A stretch of DNA of 64,000 nt. Source: Acidobacteriota bacterium. GTDB lineage: Bacteria > Acidobacteriota > Terriglobia > Bryobacterales > Bryobacteraceae. The notes beneath the pieces are model-generated. The model worked only from the letters and a program-made list of their open reading frames with translations, was not told the DNA's origin and searched no databases. This document shows, in pieces, positions 55,994-64,000 of the stretch; within the stretch, counting starts at the first letter, position 1, and each line of letters begins with the position of its first letter. Where the stretch lies: positions 1-64,000 of the forward strand of contig VFZU01000018.1 of assembly GCA_016870995.1 (NCBI GenBank), written 5' to 3'. Position numbers and translations under genes: made by a program.

Positions 55994-57421
55994 ATGACGC
56001 GTTCGCACTTCCCCGACTATGACCGCTACGTCGAAGCAACTGGCGACGAAATCTGGGCTTTCTATGAAGCTTGCAATCGTGGCGATGAACAGCAGGTTCG
56101 GCAGCAGACCGCGGGCAATCCGCGACTGGTGCTCAGCTCAATCCACTACCACCCGCCGCTCTTTTTCGCCCTTCGCGAAAATCATCTCGAGATCGCCCGC
56201 CATCTTTTGTCGCTGGGTGCCGACCCGCTGCTCGAGGGATTCCACTTGTTAACGCTCATCGAGCTCCTCACCGAACGAGGCCAAACTGAAGCACTCTCGT
56301 TGCTGCCCGCGATGCCCAAGGTCGACAACCCGCTGACTCCTCTGATCCACAGCCGTGACCTCGCCGCAATCTAGCAACTGCTCGACTCTCAACCAGAGTG
56401 GATTGCTAGAACCGACCTTCGAGGCAATCTACCAATTCACTGGGCGGTGATGACCCGAAATCTGCCTCTGGTCGACCTAGTGCTGGCCAGAGGCGCAGAC
56501 ATTGATGCTGAGCGTATCGACAGCGCCAAACCCATCTATCTGACCAACGGTGATTACCACTACCGTGGATGGCGCGATGTTCCTTCTGGCACGCTTCGCC
56601 CTCATCTGGTGCTCATCGGCTACCTGCTTGCCAAATGCGCCCGCTACGACATTTGGACGGCGGCTCGCCTCGGGGATCTAGAACAAATCAAAGCCGAATT
56701 GGCGCGAGATCCACGCCTACTCAACCAGCTCCCGCGCTACTCGGGCTTTTGCAACTCGGCACCACTGCGTAACGCCGTGCGGCATGGCTATTATGAAATC
56801 GTCGAGTACCTCCTCGACCAAGGCGCTAATCCGAGTCTTCCCGAGCGGATCGCCCCGGACGGCGCCATTCTCCGGGACGCAATCGCCTTCGAGCATTGGG
56901 AGATCGCCAAGCTGCTACTCGAGCATGGTGCCAACCCAAACTCGATGGTGGATTCCTCCGGCAATTGCGTCTGGGCAGCGCGCAATGGTCCCGAGTGGAT
57001 CCAGCAATTGCTCAAGGAAAAAGGCGGAGAATTCGGCCTTGAAATGGCCTGCTACGAATCAGACCTCGAATTCATCGAAGCCGCTCTCAAGCAGGATTCG
57101 CAAGCACTCATCTATCCCTCTCTCCCGCTCGACAACCGCCTTCTGATCGAGCTGGTGCTGCGCTACCAGCCCGATGCCTTATCAAGGAGACAAATTGAGT
57201 CGGAGCTCAGTCTGGAGCAAGCTGAATGGTTACTTGAGCGCGGCATTAGCGCCAGTGATCCCGATTGGCTCGGTGTCACCCCGCTCCACCGCTGCGCCAA
57301 AGCTGGCAATCAGGAATTGGCCGAGCTGTGCATCCGCCACGGAGCCCGCCAGGACGCTCGCGACGATCATTATCGGGAAACTCCAGCAGAATGGGCCAGG
57401 CGCTTCAAGCGCGCAGGTTAG
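55994..57421 (+). pseudogene. Ankyrin-repeat protein gene split by one in-frame TAG
   Basis: Codons run in one frame for 475 triplets apart from a single TAG at 56372-56374. The first part (126 residues) has ankyrin units such as PPLFFALRENHLEIARHLLSLGADPLLEG. Past the stop the frame goes on with QLLDSQPEWIARTDLRGNLP and PIHWAVMTRNLPLVDLVLARGAD. It then continues with further repeats to GVTPLHRCAKAGNQELAELCIRHGARQDARD and an end at 57421. A restart at ATG 56447 could make a 324-residue protein. One base change (CAG or GAG to TAG) explains it. No signal peptide is present. The last four bases overlap the convergent gene. Confidence 0.88.
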
Positions 57422-58479
57422 CGCGCGGAACCCGGTATCTTCGGAGGGTTCTTTATGAACTCCTCTACATCCAATGCGGCCTTTGTCGGCACGCCGCTTT
57501 TCGCGAGGAATCCCAGGTCGCGGAACCAATCCATAAATCGAAGCTGCCAGGTACCCATCGGGATTCCCTTGCGATCTGTCAACGCCCCGCCATGCACCCC
57601 ATTTCCATACAAGTGCATCTCGATGTTTGGCACGCCCTTCATGAGCATCGCGTTGTAATATTCCATTGCCCAGATCGCATGCACGCGGTCGCCGCTGCCG
57701 GGGCAGGCCAGAAACGCTGGCGGCACATTGGCGGGAATTCCCGGCGCGACACGGCCTTGAGCAAAGGGTGACGGTCCAGGATAAATCATCCCCACAAAGT
57801 CAGGACGCGAACTGATCCCACCAAAGGGCCCAGAGGCATTCTTCGCGTCAAACTCGGCAAATTGAACTGCCGCCGGGGCCGATAGCTCCGCGCCAGCGGA
57901 GAAGCCAAGGATGCCGATCTTATTCGGGTCAAAGGAAAACTCTTTGGCATAGGCTCGAACCATTCGGATTGCCTGCAGTGCATCGTTCACCGCGTCGGTG
58001 CGGGGCTCGTACCCATCGCTCCGCAAACGGTTCCTCAGAATTACCGTATTGATGCCGAAATTGTAGAAATAAGATACAAAATCCGCACTCTCTCCACCCA
58101 CATTCAACGTTCGATGTCCGCCTCCGGCCGCAAGAATAATCACCGCCCCGGTGTTGATGCCTCGTTCCACCGTGTGAATCTCGATCGAGGGATTGTGGAT
58201 GCTAACGATGCTCGAAATTCTTCCGGGCACCGCCTGACTCATGTTGTAAACCTCTGGGATCTTGACCTTATCAGCATTCACAAACGGAGAGCCCTCCGGA
58301 TAAAGCGGCATTACAATACCGCCTTGAAGAATCGCCTGTGCCGCATAGGGCTTGTCTGTGGGCAGCGCTGGCTTGGGGATTGCCATTGGTGCCGGTAAGG
58401 GCGGTAGTGCCTGTTGCCCCATCATCGCGTTGGCCATTGCGATCACCCAGACAGTCGATTGAAACAAGTGTTTAAGCAT
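57418..58479 (-). CDS. Secreted alpha/beta-hydrolase (BD-FAE/acetyl-esterase-like)
   Basis: A 353-residue protein with a signal peptide (FQSTVWVIAMANAMMGQQA). The hydrolase fold shows AVIILAAGGGHRTL (oxyanion region), the nucleophile elbow GILGFSAGAELS (serine near residue 190), DRVHAIWAMEYYNAML carrying a likely acid region, and the histidine in MHLYGNGVHGGAL. This arrangement is like acetyl-xylan or similar polysaccharide esterases. The true ester is unknown. No carbohydrate genes are clustered here. Confidence 0.88.
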   Translation of the reverse strand: MLKHLFQSTVWVIAMANAMMGQQALPPLPAPMAIPKPALPTDKPYAAQAILQGGIVMPLYPEGSPFVNADKVKIPEVYNMSQAVPGRISSIVSIHNPSIEIHTVERGINTGAVIILAAGGGHRTLNVGGESADFVSYFYNFGINTVILRNRLRSDGYEPRTDAVNDALQAIRMVRAYAKEFSFDPNKIGILGFSAGAELSAPAAVQFAEFDAKNASGPFGGISSRPDFVGMIYPGPSPFAQGRVAPGIPANVPPAFLACPGSGDRVHAIWAMEYYNAMLMKGVPNIEMHLYGNGVHGGALTDRKGIPMGTWQLRFMDWFRDLGFLAKSGVPTKAALDVEEFIKNPPKIPGSAR

Positions 58480-58561
58480 TCACCGCAAAGCCTATCAGTA
58501 TTTCAATCTAGTCCGCATTAAGAATTAAATCGTAGAGATTTGGCAAAATGATTCGGTTGTT

Positions 58562-60895
58562 TTGCCTGTTCTTCTCTGTGATGATGTTAGGGTGCTCGAC
58601 CTGTCGAGACCGATTTCTGTGAGACGCATAACCGCAATTTCACCCGCCCTGCGGCTACTTTTGATTGCCGCGCTCGCGATGTCGCTTTCGGCTGGTACAA
58701 AGTCAGTTCTAGTGATCAGCTCCTACCGGACTGGCTATCCCTGGTCGGCCGATGTCGAGCGAGGGCTTCACAATGTTTGGCGGGAGAGCAAAACTGAGAT
58801 AGCGACCTGGGTGGACTATCTCGATTCCCGCCGCGACGCCGATTGGCGAACCCATTTCTATGAGCGGTTTGATTCGAGCTACAAGGTACGTAAGTTTGAC
58901 CTGCTGGTGGTGATCGATGATGAGGCTGTGGAAATCTGGTGCTCAAATCAGGCGATGTTCCGAGGCATCCCTGTTGTCTTCGGCGGAGTAACAGAAAAGC
59001 CGCGATGCGGGATTGGCAACTCAACCGGTGAGTTGGAGAGCTTCAATACGGACGGACTCATCCGGCTGGGTTTTTCCGTGAGGCCGAATCCACCAAAGAT
59101 CGCGGTCTTAACGGATCATTCGGCGTTGTCGGATTCCATGTTGAACACCCTCAAGGCGAACCTCTCCGCTCCGCAATTGACAGCGTTGCGAGAACTCGAT
59201 TCTGCACGATTCAACCTCTCCGAAGTTGAGAAAATGGTGGCTCAGCTTGATCCTGCCTCGTTGGTTTTCATCGCTTCGTTTCAGCGTGAAAAATCTGGCA
59301 ACTTCCTGCCATCTCTTTCCACCTATCGCTCGATCGGCTACGCATCTGCGGCCCCGGTGATCGCTTTGAGTTCTGACGCCGGGCCGGGTTTGCTTGCGGG
59401 CTCCAAGAATTCCGGTCTCGATTACGGCCAACGGCTGGGAAAGTTAGCTTTACGAGTATTGTCCGGGGAGGATCCGTCTTCGATCCCGACCGTCATCCAT
59501 TTCCCAACTCCACCTCAGATTGAGGCATCAGAACTCCAGCGTTGGGGCGTTTCTGAGAGCGTCATTCCCCAAAACGTCGAAGTTCTGCATGCCAACTTGA
59601 GCTTCTTTGCCCGCTATCGCAATTGGATTATCGGGCTCTCCATATTCTTGTTCGCACAATCCGCCTTGCTGATTGTTCTTGGATTCAACATACTGGCCAG
59701 ACGCCGCGCTCAGCGCGAGTTGATGCACCAGAATGCCGCATATCGCGATGCCCTTGACTCCGCCGCGGCGGCGAGTGAAAGTAAATCTCGCTTCGTCGCA
59801 AACATGAGTCATGAGTTGCGTACCCCGCTCAATGGAATTCTCGGCATGAGTGAATTGTTGCTGGACGCACCTCTCGTGCAAGCCGAGCGATCTTCGATTG
59901 AGACCATCCGCTCCTCAGCCAATCATCTGCTTGTCATCCTGAATGACATTCTTGACGTGTCGCAATTGGAATCCGGTCGGCTGAAAATCGTCGAACGCCA
60001 TATCAACCCTTCTCGACTCATCGAAGAAGCAGTGCAATTGTTTCAACCTCCAGTGGGTTCGGCGGTCCAATTGCGGAGCGAAATCGAAGGCTCACTTCCT
60101 TCCTACCTGATGGGCGATCCTGCCCGCATCCGGCAGATCTTGTTCAACCTGATCGGCAACGCATTGAAGTTCACGACAGCCGGATCCATCACCGTCGGGG
60201 CCAAGTATGAATCCGGCCACCTCAAGCTTTGGGTCTGCGATACGGGGCTCGGAATCCCGCGCGATCAAATCGCGAATATCTTCGCGCGCTTCGCCCAGGT
60301 GGATGACTCGAGTACTCGACAACACGGTGGTCTGGGCCTCGGTCTCTATATTGCCCATGAGCTCGCCACACGGATGAGCGGCACGATTGACGCTGTAAGC
60401 GAACCCGGTCAGGGCTCTTGCTTCACGTTGGAGCTTCCGCTGGCTGTCGCTGTGACGCAGCCAGAGCCCGCTGCGGTGATCGATCGCCCGCTTGAACTTT
60501 CCGATCGCAAGGTTCTTGTGGTGGAGGACAATCTCGTCAATCTCACTCTCACCAAGCGGCTCCTCGAACGATTCGGTTGCCATGTGTCGACAGCAGTGGA
60601 CGGTCAGCAGGGAGTTTCCGAGGTGTTGCTCCAAACGGTTGATCTGATTCTGATGGACCTACAGATGCCTAAGATGGATGGCCTCGAGGCAACCCGAAAG
60701 ATTCGCGCCCTCGATCATCCCAACGCCCAGGTGCCCATCATCGCTCTCACCGCAAGCGCTGCTGCCGGCGATCGAGAACTCTGTCTCGCCGCCGGCATGA
60801 ACGACCATCTCGCAAAGCCAATCAACCGCCAGGCGCTGGAAGCAGCCTTGTCGAAATGGCTTAGCGCGCCACCCGAATCAACGCCGCATTGCTGA
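58562..60895 (+). CDS. Hybrid sensor histidine kinase with ABC-substrate-binding-like sensor
   Basis: Up to 777 residues. A signal or anchor segment (LRLLLIAALAMSLSAGT) leads into a ~280-residue periplasmic domain like ABC_sub_bind proteins (KSVLVISSYRTGYPWS, DLLVVIDDEAVEIW, GIPVVFGGVTEK). Then come one membrane helix (WIIGLSIFLFAQSALLIVLGF), HisKA with H417 (NMSHELRTPLNG), HATPase (LIGNALKFT, DTGLGIP, GGLGLGLYIA), and a receiver with D699 (LMDLQMP). The start is uncertain: TTG 58562, or GTG 58619, which would begin directly at the signal-like segment. It overlaps the convergent metalloprotease gene by 35 bases. Confidence 0.92.
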   Translation: MPVLLCDDVRVLDLSRPISVRRITAISPALRLLLIAALAMSLSAGTKSVLVISSYRTGYPWSADVERGLHNVWRESKTEIATWVDYLDSRRDADWRTHFYERFDSSYKVRKFDLLVVIDDEAVEIWCSNQAMFRGIPVVFGGVTEKPRCGIGNSTGELESFNTDGLIRLGFSVRPNPPKIAVLTDHSALSDSMLNTLKANLSAPQLTALRELDSARFNLSEVEKMVAQLDPASLVFIASFQREKSGNFLPSLSTYRSIGYASAAPVIALSSDAGPGLLAGSKNSGLDYGQRLGKLALRVLSGEDPSSIPTVIHFPTPPQIEASELQRWGVSESVIPQNVEVLHANLSFFARYRNWIIGLSIFLFAQSALLIVLGFNILARRRAQRELMHQNAAYRDALDSAAAASESKSRFVANMSHELRTPLNGILGMSELLLDAPLVQAERSSIETIRSSANHLLVILNDILDVSQLESGRLKIVERHINPSRLIEEAVQLFQPPVGSAVQLRSEIEGSLPSYLMGDPARIRQILFNLIGNALKFTTAGSITVGAKYESGHLKLWVCDTGLGIPRDQIANIFARFAQVDDSSTRQHGGLGLGLYIAHELATRMSGTIDAVSEPGQGSCFTLELPLAVAVTQPEPAAVIDRPLELSDRKVLVVEDNLVNLTLTKRLLERFGCHVSTAVDGQQGVSEVLLQTVDLILMDLQMPKMDGLEATRKIRALDHPNAQVPIIALTASAAAGDRELCLAAGMNDHLAKPINRQALEAALSKWLSAPPESTPHC

Positions 60896-62888
60896 CTACA
60901 TTGGGATTTCCCCAGACGATTTGCATCGTGGCATCTCCCTCGGGCAGTCCTGGGGGGATTCTGAAGTTGATTTGTGCAAGCCCGGTTAGCCCGGGGGTAA
61001 GTCCGCAGAACTCCGCCGTCATCAGCGTTGCCCCGAATCGAACCGAAGGCCGCACTGCGCATTGCGCCAGTGGGTTTGTCGGTGCGGCTTCCCCGGCCTC
61101 GGTGGCGGGCGTGGTCTGCCCGATTCCCGTTAGATAGACAACGAGGGTTCGTCCTGAGCGCGCCGGGTTGTCGGCGGTGATGAGTTGATTCTGGGCGTCT
61201 ACCACAATTGCCCTGCGCTCCTGCCACGTGAGGATTGCCGGTGCATTGGGTCGGATGGGCACATAGGCCAAGTTGGAATCTCCAGCCTGACTTTGTACGC
61301 GCACCGTTGCAAAGCCCATCGGCGAAGGCGTTATATCGGACGGCACCAAGAAGTTCACTTGCCCGTTAGAACTGAAGAACAGCGGAGCTTGCCGACCATT
61401 CACAAACACTTTTGTCGTTCCAAGGCTCGATGGAAGCGGCAGCGATGATGCACTCGCATTCGCACCGCCAAGGTTTGTTCCAAAGATCGACGCCAGGCCG
61501 CCAGGAGCCAATCCTTCGGCCACTGTGAAGGCTCCATTCACAACGCCGCCACCCGCGATTTCAGCCACCGGCTCCAGCACGATTCGCGTATCAAAGCTCA
61601 GTCTGCCGCCACTTGCGACCCACATCGGGTTGCTATACGAGCCTGCGAATCCACCTTTCGTCCACACCCTGACCTTCTCTTCTGCGCGGCGGGCAAAGAA
61701 GCTGTAGAAGGACATCGCCTCTTGGCTCAATAACGCATCGCTCACCACGATCGTCGCAAGTCTGTAGTGCTTCTTCTCCTGCGCCGCGCTGGGCACCCTT
61801 GGGCCAAGTTGCGCCACAACGTCCGCAATTCGAAGTACTTCAAACTGATTGGGCGTGAGCGCGGGCCCAATGCAACTGTTTCGCAGCCGGTTCACTGCAT
61901 TCGCATCGGTCACGATGTATTGATCAGGCACTTGCTCAGCCGGAATCACGCCCATCATGTACAAATCCAGTGGATTGAAAACTTTCGGCCCGGAGTTCAC
62001 CCTGCTCACCAGGACTCCGTTTTCGAGAGTCAAAGAACAGCCAAACGCCCCTTCGTCGCCACCCATCACTCCGTTTGCCATCGTGGAAATCGGCCAATGC
62101 GCTCTACCAACGGCCAGTGGCCCGCTGCGCACGTAGTTCACCCATTGGTGGCCAAATTCATGAGACTGAGTTCTCTCGCCTCCATCGAAGGCTGAGACTA
62201 AGGGAAACACATTCACGCCTTGCAGCCTGGCCGCGGATCCGTATGAATCCGAATTCAGAATCGGTATGGGCGTGCCAATACCGCTCACCAGTTGGCGCAC
62301 TGGGGAGTGGTGCCGATTGATTGGATAGCTCCTGGCAAAAACAATGTTGAGTTGGTCAAATTGATCGGGAAGATACTGATAAAAGCGATTGGTTGCCGCA
62401 GCAAGATCCGGTTGGAATAGGACTGTGCCATTGGCCGGAAACACTCTCGGCTCCCCAATATTCACCACATAGTTCGTGCGCTGCACGCCCGGCCCAAGTG
62501 GAACCACGGGCAACAGTGGCAGTTCGTCAGTAAATACTTCAGAAAAGACGTTCAGAGTTTCAATCAGCGTCGTTCCGGCATATACCCGGAGAAATCCAAT
62601 CTCAGGCCGGAAGACGTCGTCCAAGCCTACCTCGGGCGCCACAAACTGACCCCGCCAAACGCAGCTCCCCTCATTCACCAGATTCTGCGCAGCCTGTTGT
62701 CCAGACAAACGAGGCTCAATCGCTACTCGTGTAACGTTGTTCCCTCGAATGCAGGTTCGAAACGTGATCGTCTGGCCAGCGCGCGCCACACTCGGCGTTC
62801 GAGACATCCATTGCGTCTGGGTCTCCTGCCCTGAGAGCGCCGCAGCAAAGCCAAGTCCAATAATGAAGATTGATCGCAGTTGATACAT
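60861..62888 (-). CDS. Secreted zinc-metalloprotease-like protein with Solibacter C-terminal domain (TIGR03437)
   Basis: About 675 residues from ATG 62888, with a signal peptide (MYQLRSIFIIGLGFAAALSG). The middle holds SHEFGHQWVNYV, an HExxH zinc-peptidase motif near residue 241. The C-terminal ~215 residues (LAPGGLASIFGTNLGG, FFSSNGQVNFLVPSDI, RTLVVYLTGIGQT, GLAQINFRIPPGLPEGD) are the domain I know as the Solibacter C-terminal domain. It is an exported protein, probably peptidase, with the tail perhaps serving surface attachment or sorting. An upstream start at 62927 would add 13 residues before the signal. Confidence 0.88.
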   Translation of the reverse strand: MYQLRSIFIIGLGFAAALSGQETQTQWMSRTPSVARAGQTITFRTCIRGNNVTRVAIEPRLSGQQAAQNLVNEGSCVWRGQFVAPEVGLDDVFRPEIGFLRVYAGTTLIETLNVFSEVFTDELPLLPVVPLGPGVQRTNYVVNIGEPRVFPANGTVLFQPDLAAATNRFYQYLPDQFDQLNIVFARSYPINRHHSPVRQLVSGIGTPIPILNSDSYGSAARLQGVNVFPLVSAFDGGERTQSHEFGHQWVNYVRSGPLAVGRAHWPISTMANGVMGGDEGAFGCSLTLENGVLVSRVNSGPKVFNPLDLYMMGVIPAEQVPDQYIVTDANAVNRLRNSCIGPALTPNQFEVLRIADVVAQLGPRVPSAAQEKKHYRLATIVVSDALLSQEAMSFYSFFARRAEEKVRVWTKGGFAGSYSNPMWVASGGRLSFDTRIVLEPVAEIAGGGVVNGAFTVAEGLAPGGLASIFGTNLGGANASASSLPLPSSLGTTKVFVNGRQAPLFFSSNGQVNFLVPSDITPSPMGFATVRVQSQAGDSNLAYVPIRPNAPAILTWQERRAIVVDAQNQLITADNPARSGRTLVVYLTGIGQTTPATEAGEAAPTNPLAQCAVRPSVRFGATLMTAEFCGLTPGLTGLAQINFRIPPGLPEGDATMQIVWGNPNVVSNAALIRVAR

Positions 62889-62934
62889 AGTCCTGAATCG
62901 CAGAGCGCTATTCAGGGCCCAACTCAATCACTAC

Positions 62935-64000
62935 TCACCGATGGTTTTTCAAAAAAATCCATCGCCCCAATGCGGTCAGCGCCACAGATCCCCCGATGAT
63001 CTTGAATTCGTAGAGCCAAAGATTCGGGATGTCCTCCGTTGGCAGGATACAAAATGCCAGACCCACCAGCGTCACTAGGAAGCCGGATGCCGGAGCCCAC
63101 CGTAGCCCGGCCTTCCAGGCGCTCGCGAAAATGTAGAGAATCGGCACAAAACTGGTGAGCACCATCATCGATGTCAGCTCCTGATAGGCAGCCTTCATCG
63201 AGTCACCCAACTGCATCAGTAGCAGCAATGCAGTAGAGACCCCCGCCAGCACCAGCATCGAAACATGCGGAGTCTTCCAACTGGGATGCACTCTTGCGAA
63301 TATGGGCGGCAAAAGCCCATCCCTGCTCGCGGCAAAGGAAAGCCTGGAAACACTGGAAAGGATCCCCCCCATCTGCCCCATCAGACACATCATCGCGAGC
63401 ACTCCGAGTGCAGCTGGCATCCAGTCCAGCCCCAAGGATTGCGACGCAACTCGCCCCGCCTGAACCACGCCGAACATCACATTTGTGACTTCGGGTTTCT
63501 GAATCACGAGAATCGCTAGCGTTGCAATGCCATAGATCAACACACCAACCAACCCCGCAATCCAGCCCGCCCGTCGAATTGTTCTGCCAGGGTCGCGGAT
63601 TTCTTCGCTCATCATTCCCAGCAATTCAATCCCCGTCACCGAGAAAGCAATCTGCGACCAGAAGTTCAGCGTGTCCAGATGGGCAGTTGGTGTGATAGTC
63701 AAAACCGTCGCCGATCCCTTCCTTGAGTAAACAATAGCCGCTGCGCAAACGAGCAGCGCAGTAGTCGCCCAGACAGCAAAGCTGCCCAATGTCTGATTCC
63801 AACTTCCAACCTTTACCCCCAATAAGTTGATTCCCACACCGAGCCATAACGCACCCGCGCCCACCGTCAGAATGAGCGCTCGATTTTCCACCAATGCCGG
63901 GTCGATTGCATACAGCGCAACACTTACATAAGCCAGGGCCGCGCTCGGGGCCCAACTCGCGATCCCGATCCAGTAAAGCCAGAACGAGAGAAATCCATGC
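62935..64000 (-). CDS. APC-family amino-acid permease (5' end beyond window)
   Basis: The frame stays open from the right edge, entering as HGFLSFWLYWIGIASWAPSA. A TTG at 63892-63894 is internal, not a start. Around 355 residues are visible with roughly ten membrane helices. Family marks are FWSQIAFSVTGIELLGMMSEEIRDPGRTIRRAGW (helix 6 and the following loop), GGILSSVSRLSFAASRDGLLPPIFARVHPSWKTPHVSM. This fits the APC superfamily, probably an amino-acid transporter or exchanger; substrate unknown. Confidence 0.9.
   Translation of the reverse strand, partial: HGFLSFWLYWIGIASWAPSAALAYVSVALYAIDPALVENRALILTVGAGALWLGVGINLLGVKVGSWNQTLGSFAVWATTALLVCAAAIVYSRKGSATVLTITPTAHLDTLNFWSQIAFSVTGIELLGMMSEEIRDPGRTIRRAGWIAGLVGVLIYGIATLAILVIQKPEVTNVMFGVVQAGRVASQSLGLDWMPAALGVLAMMCLMGQMGGILSSVSRLSFAASRDGLLPPIFARVHPSWKTPHVSMLVLAGVSTALLLLMQLGDSMKAAYQELTSMMVLTSFVPILYIFASAWKAGLRWAPASGFLVTLVGLAFCILPTEDIPNLWLYEFKIIGGSVALTALGRWIFLKNHR

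Overview
The window looks like a chromosomal segment of an Acidobacteriota member, most likely order Bryobacterales (the Solibacter/Bryobacter/Paludibaculum group). Three things point there. Two very large Oar-like TonB-dependent receptors have a carboxypeptidase-regulatory-like N-terminus. A secreted zinc-metalloprotease-like protein ends in what I recognise as the Solibacter C-terminal domain (TIGR03437). There is also a degenerate VWA protein of the kind common in Acidobacteria. Genes are tightly packed on both strands, start/stop overlaps (ATGA, TAATG, TAGTG) are frequent, and many convergent pairs overlap at their 3' ends. No gene-free stretch longer than about 300 bases exists outside the decayed first kilobase and a dead aquaporin gene.

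Layout. 1-1200 is a scrap zone: a transposase-like tail with a perfect 15-bp hairpin, IS-end-like repeats, the C-terminal stub of a WD40-like protein, and a duplicated 3' end of ppdK carrying its own terminator copy. 1255-10518 (minus) is a TonB receptor followed by the coupled genes recO-glyQ-glyS-ppdK. An AT-rich divergent control region at 10540-10680 separates it from a second TonB receptor (10746-13856, plus). 13853-17320 (minus) holds serS, a sugar-phosphate isomerase-like protein and an AI-2E-family membrane protein. 17359-19164 (plus) holds ruvX, mltG and an unknown gene. 19207-21847 has a small secreted protein, an aquaporin pseudogene, two unknown genes and a PhzF-family enzyme. 21871-25638 (minus) is pheT, pheS and an unknown coupled gene. 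25697-34840 has purA, a dicarboxylate/amino acid symporter, an unknown membrane protein, a secreted alpha-helical protein, a diguanylate cyclase, an AMIN amidase, a lytic transglycosylase, mobA and an Mla-type ATPase. 34841-42785 has a PpiD/SurA-like foldase, a DUF429 protein, pdxH, lolA, a GT39-like membrane protein, a DUF3467 protein, tRNA-Asp, a phosphoribosyltransferase and a polyprenyl sugar-phosphate transferase.

42797-52586 is the most interesting part. Two DUF3299 proteins share a CIHTPPPPP motif. A MerC-like membrane protein and a frameshifted DoxX-like gene lie between them. A tightly packed minus-strand run reads: lumazine-binding-like protein, hemB, DUF3299, LolD-type ATPase, FtsX-type permease, a plug-less Oar-like beta-barrel, a degenerate VWA protein, and a membrane-anchored coiled-coil protein. 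I propose this run as a candidate undescribed envelope-spanning export or metal-handling system; that is inference from gene order.

52723-64000 has a LolD-type ATPase coupled to clpC (with a clear terminator), an ankyrin-repeat gene split by one in-frame TAG, a secreted esterase-like protein, a hybrid sensor kinase with a fused ABC-substrate-binding-like sensor, the TIGR03437 metalloprotease, and an amino-acid permease running off the window edge.
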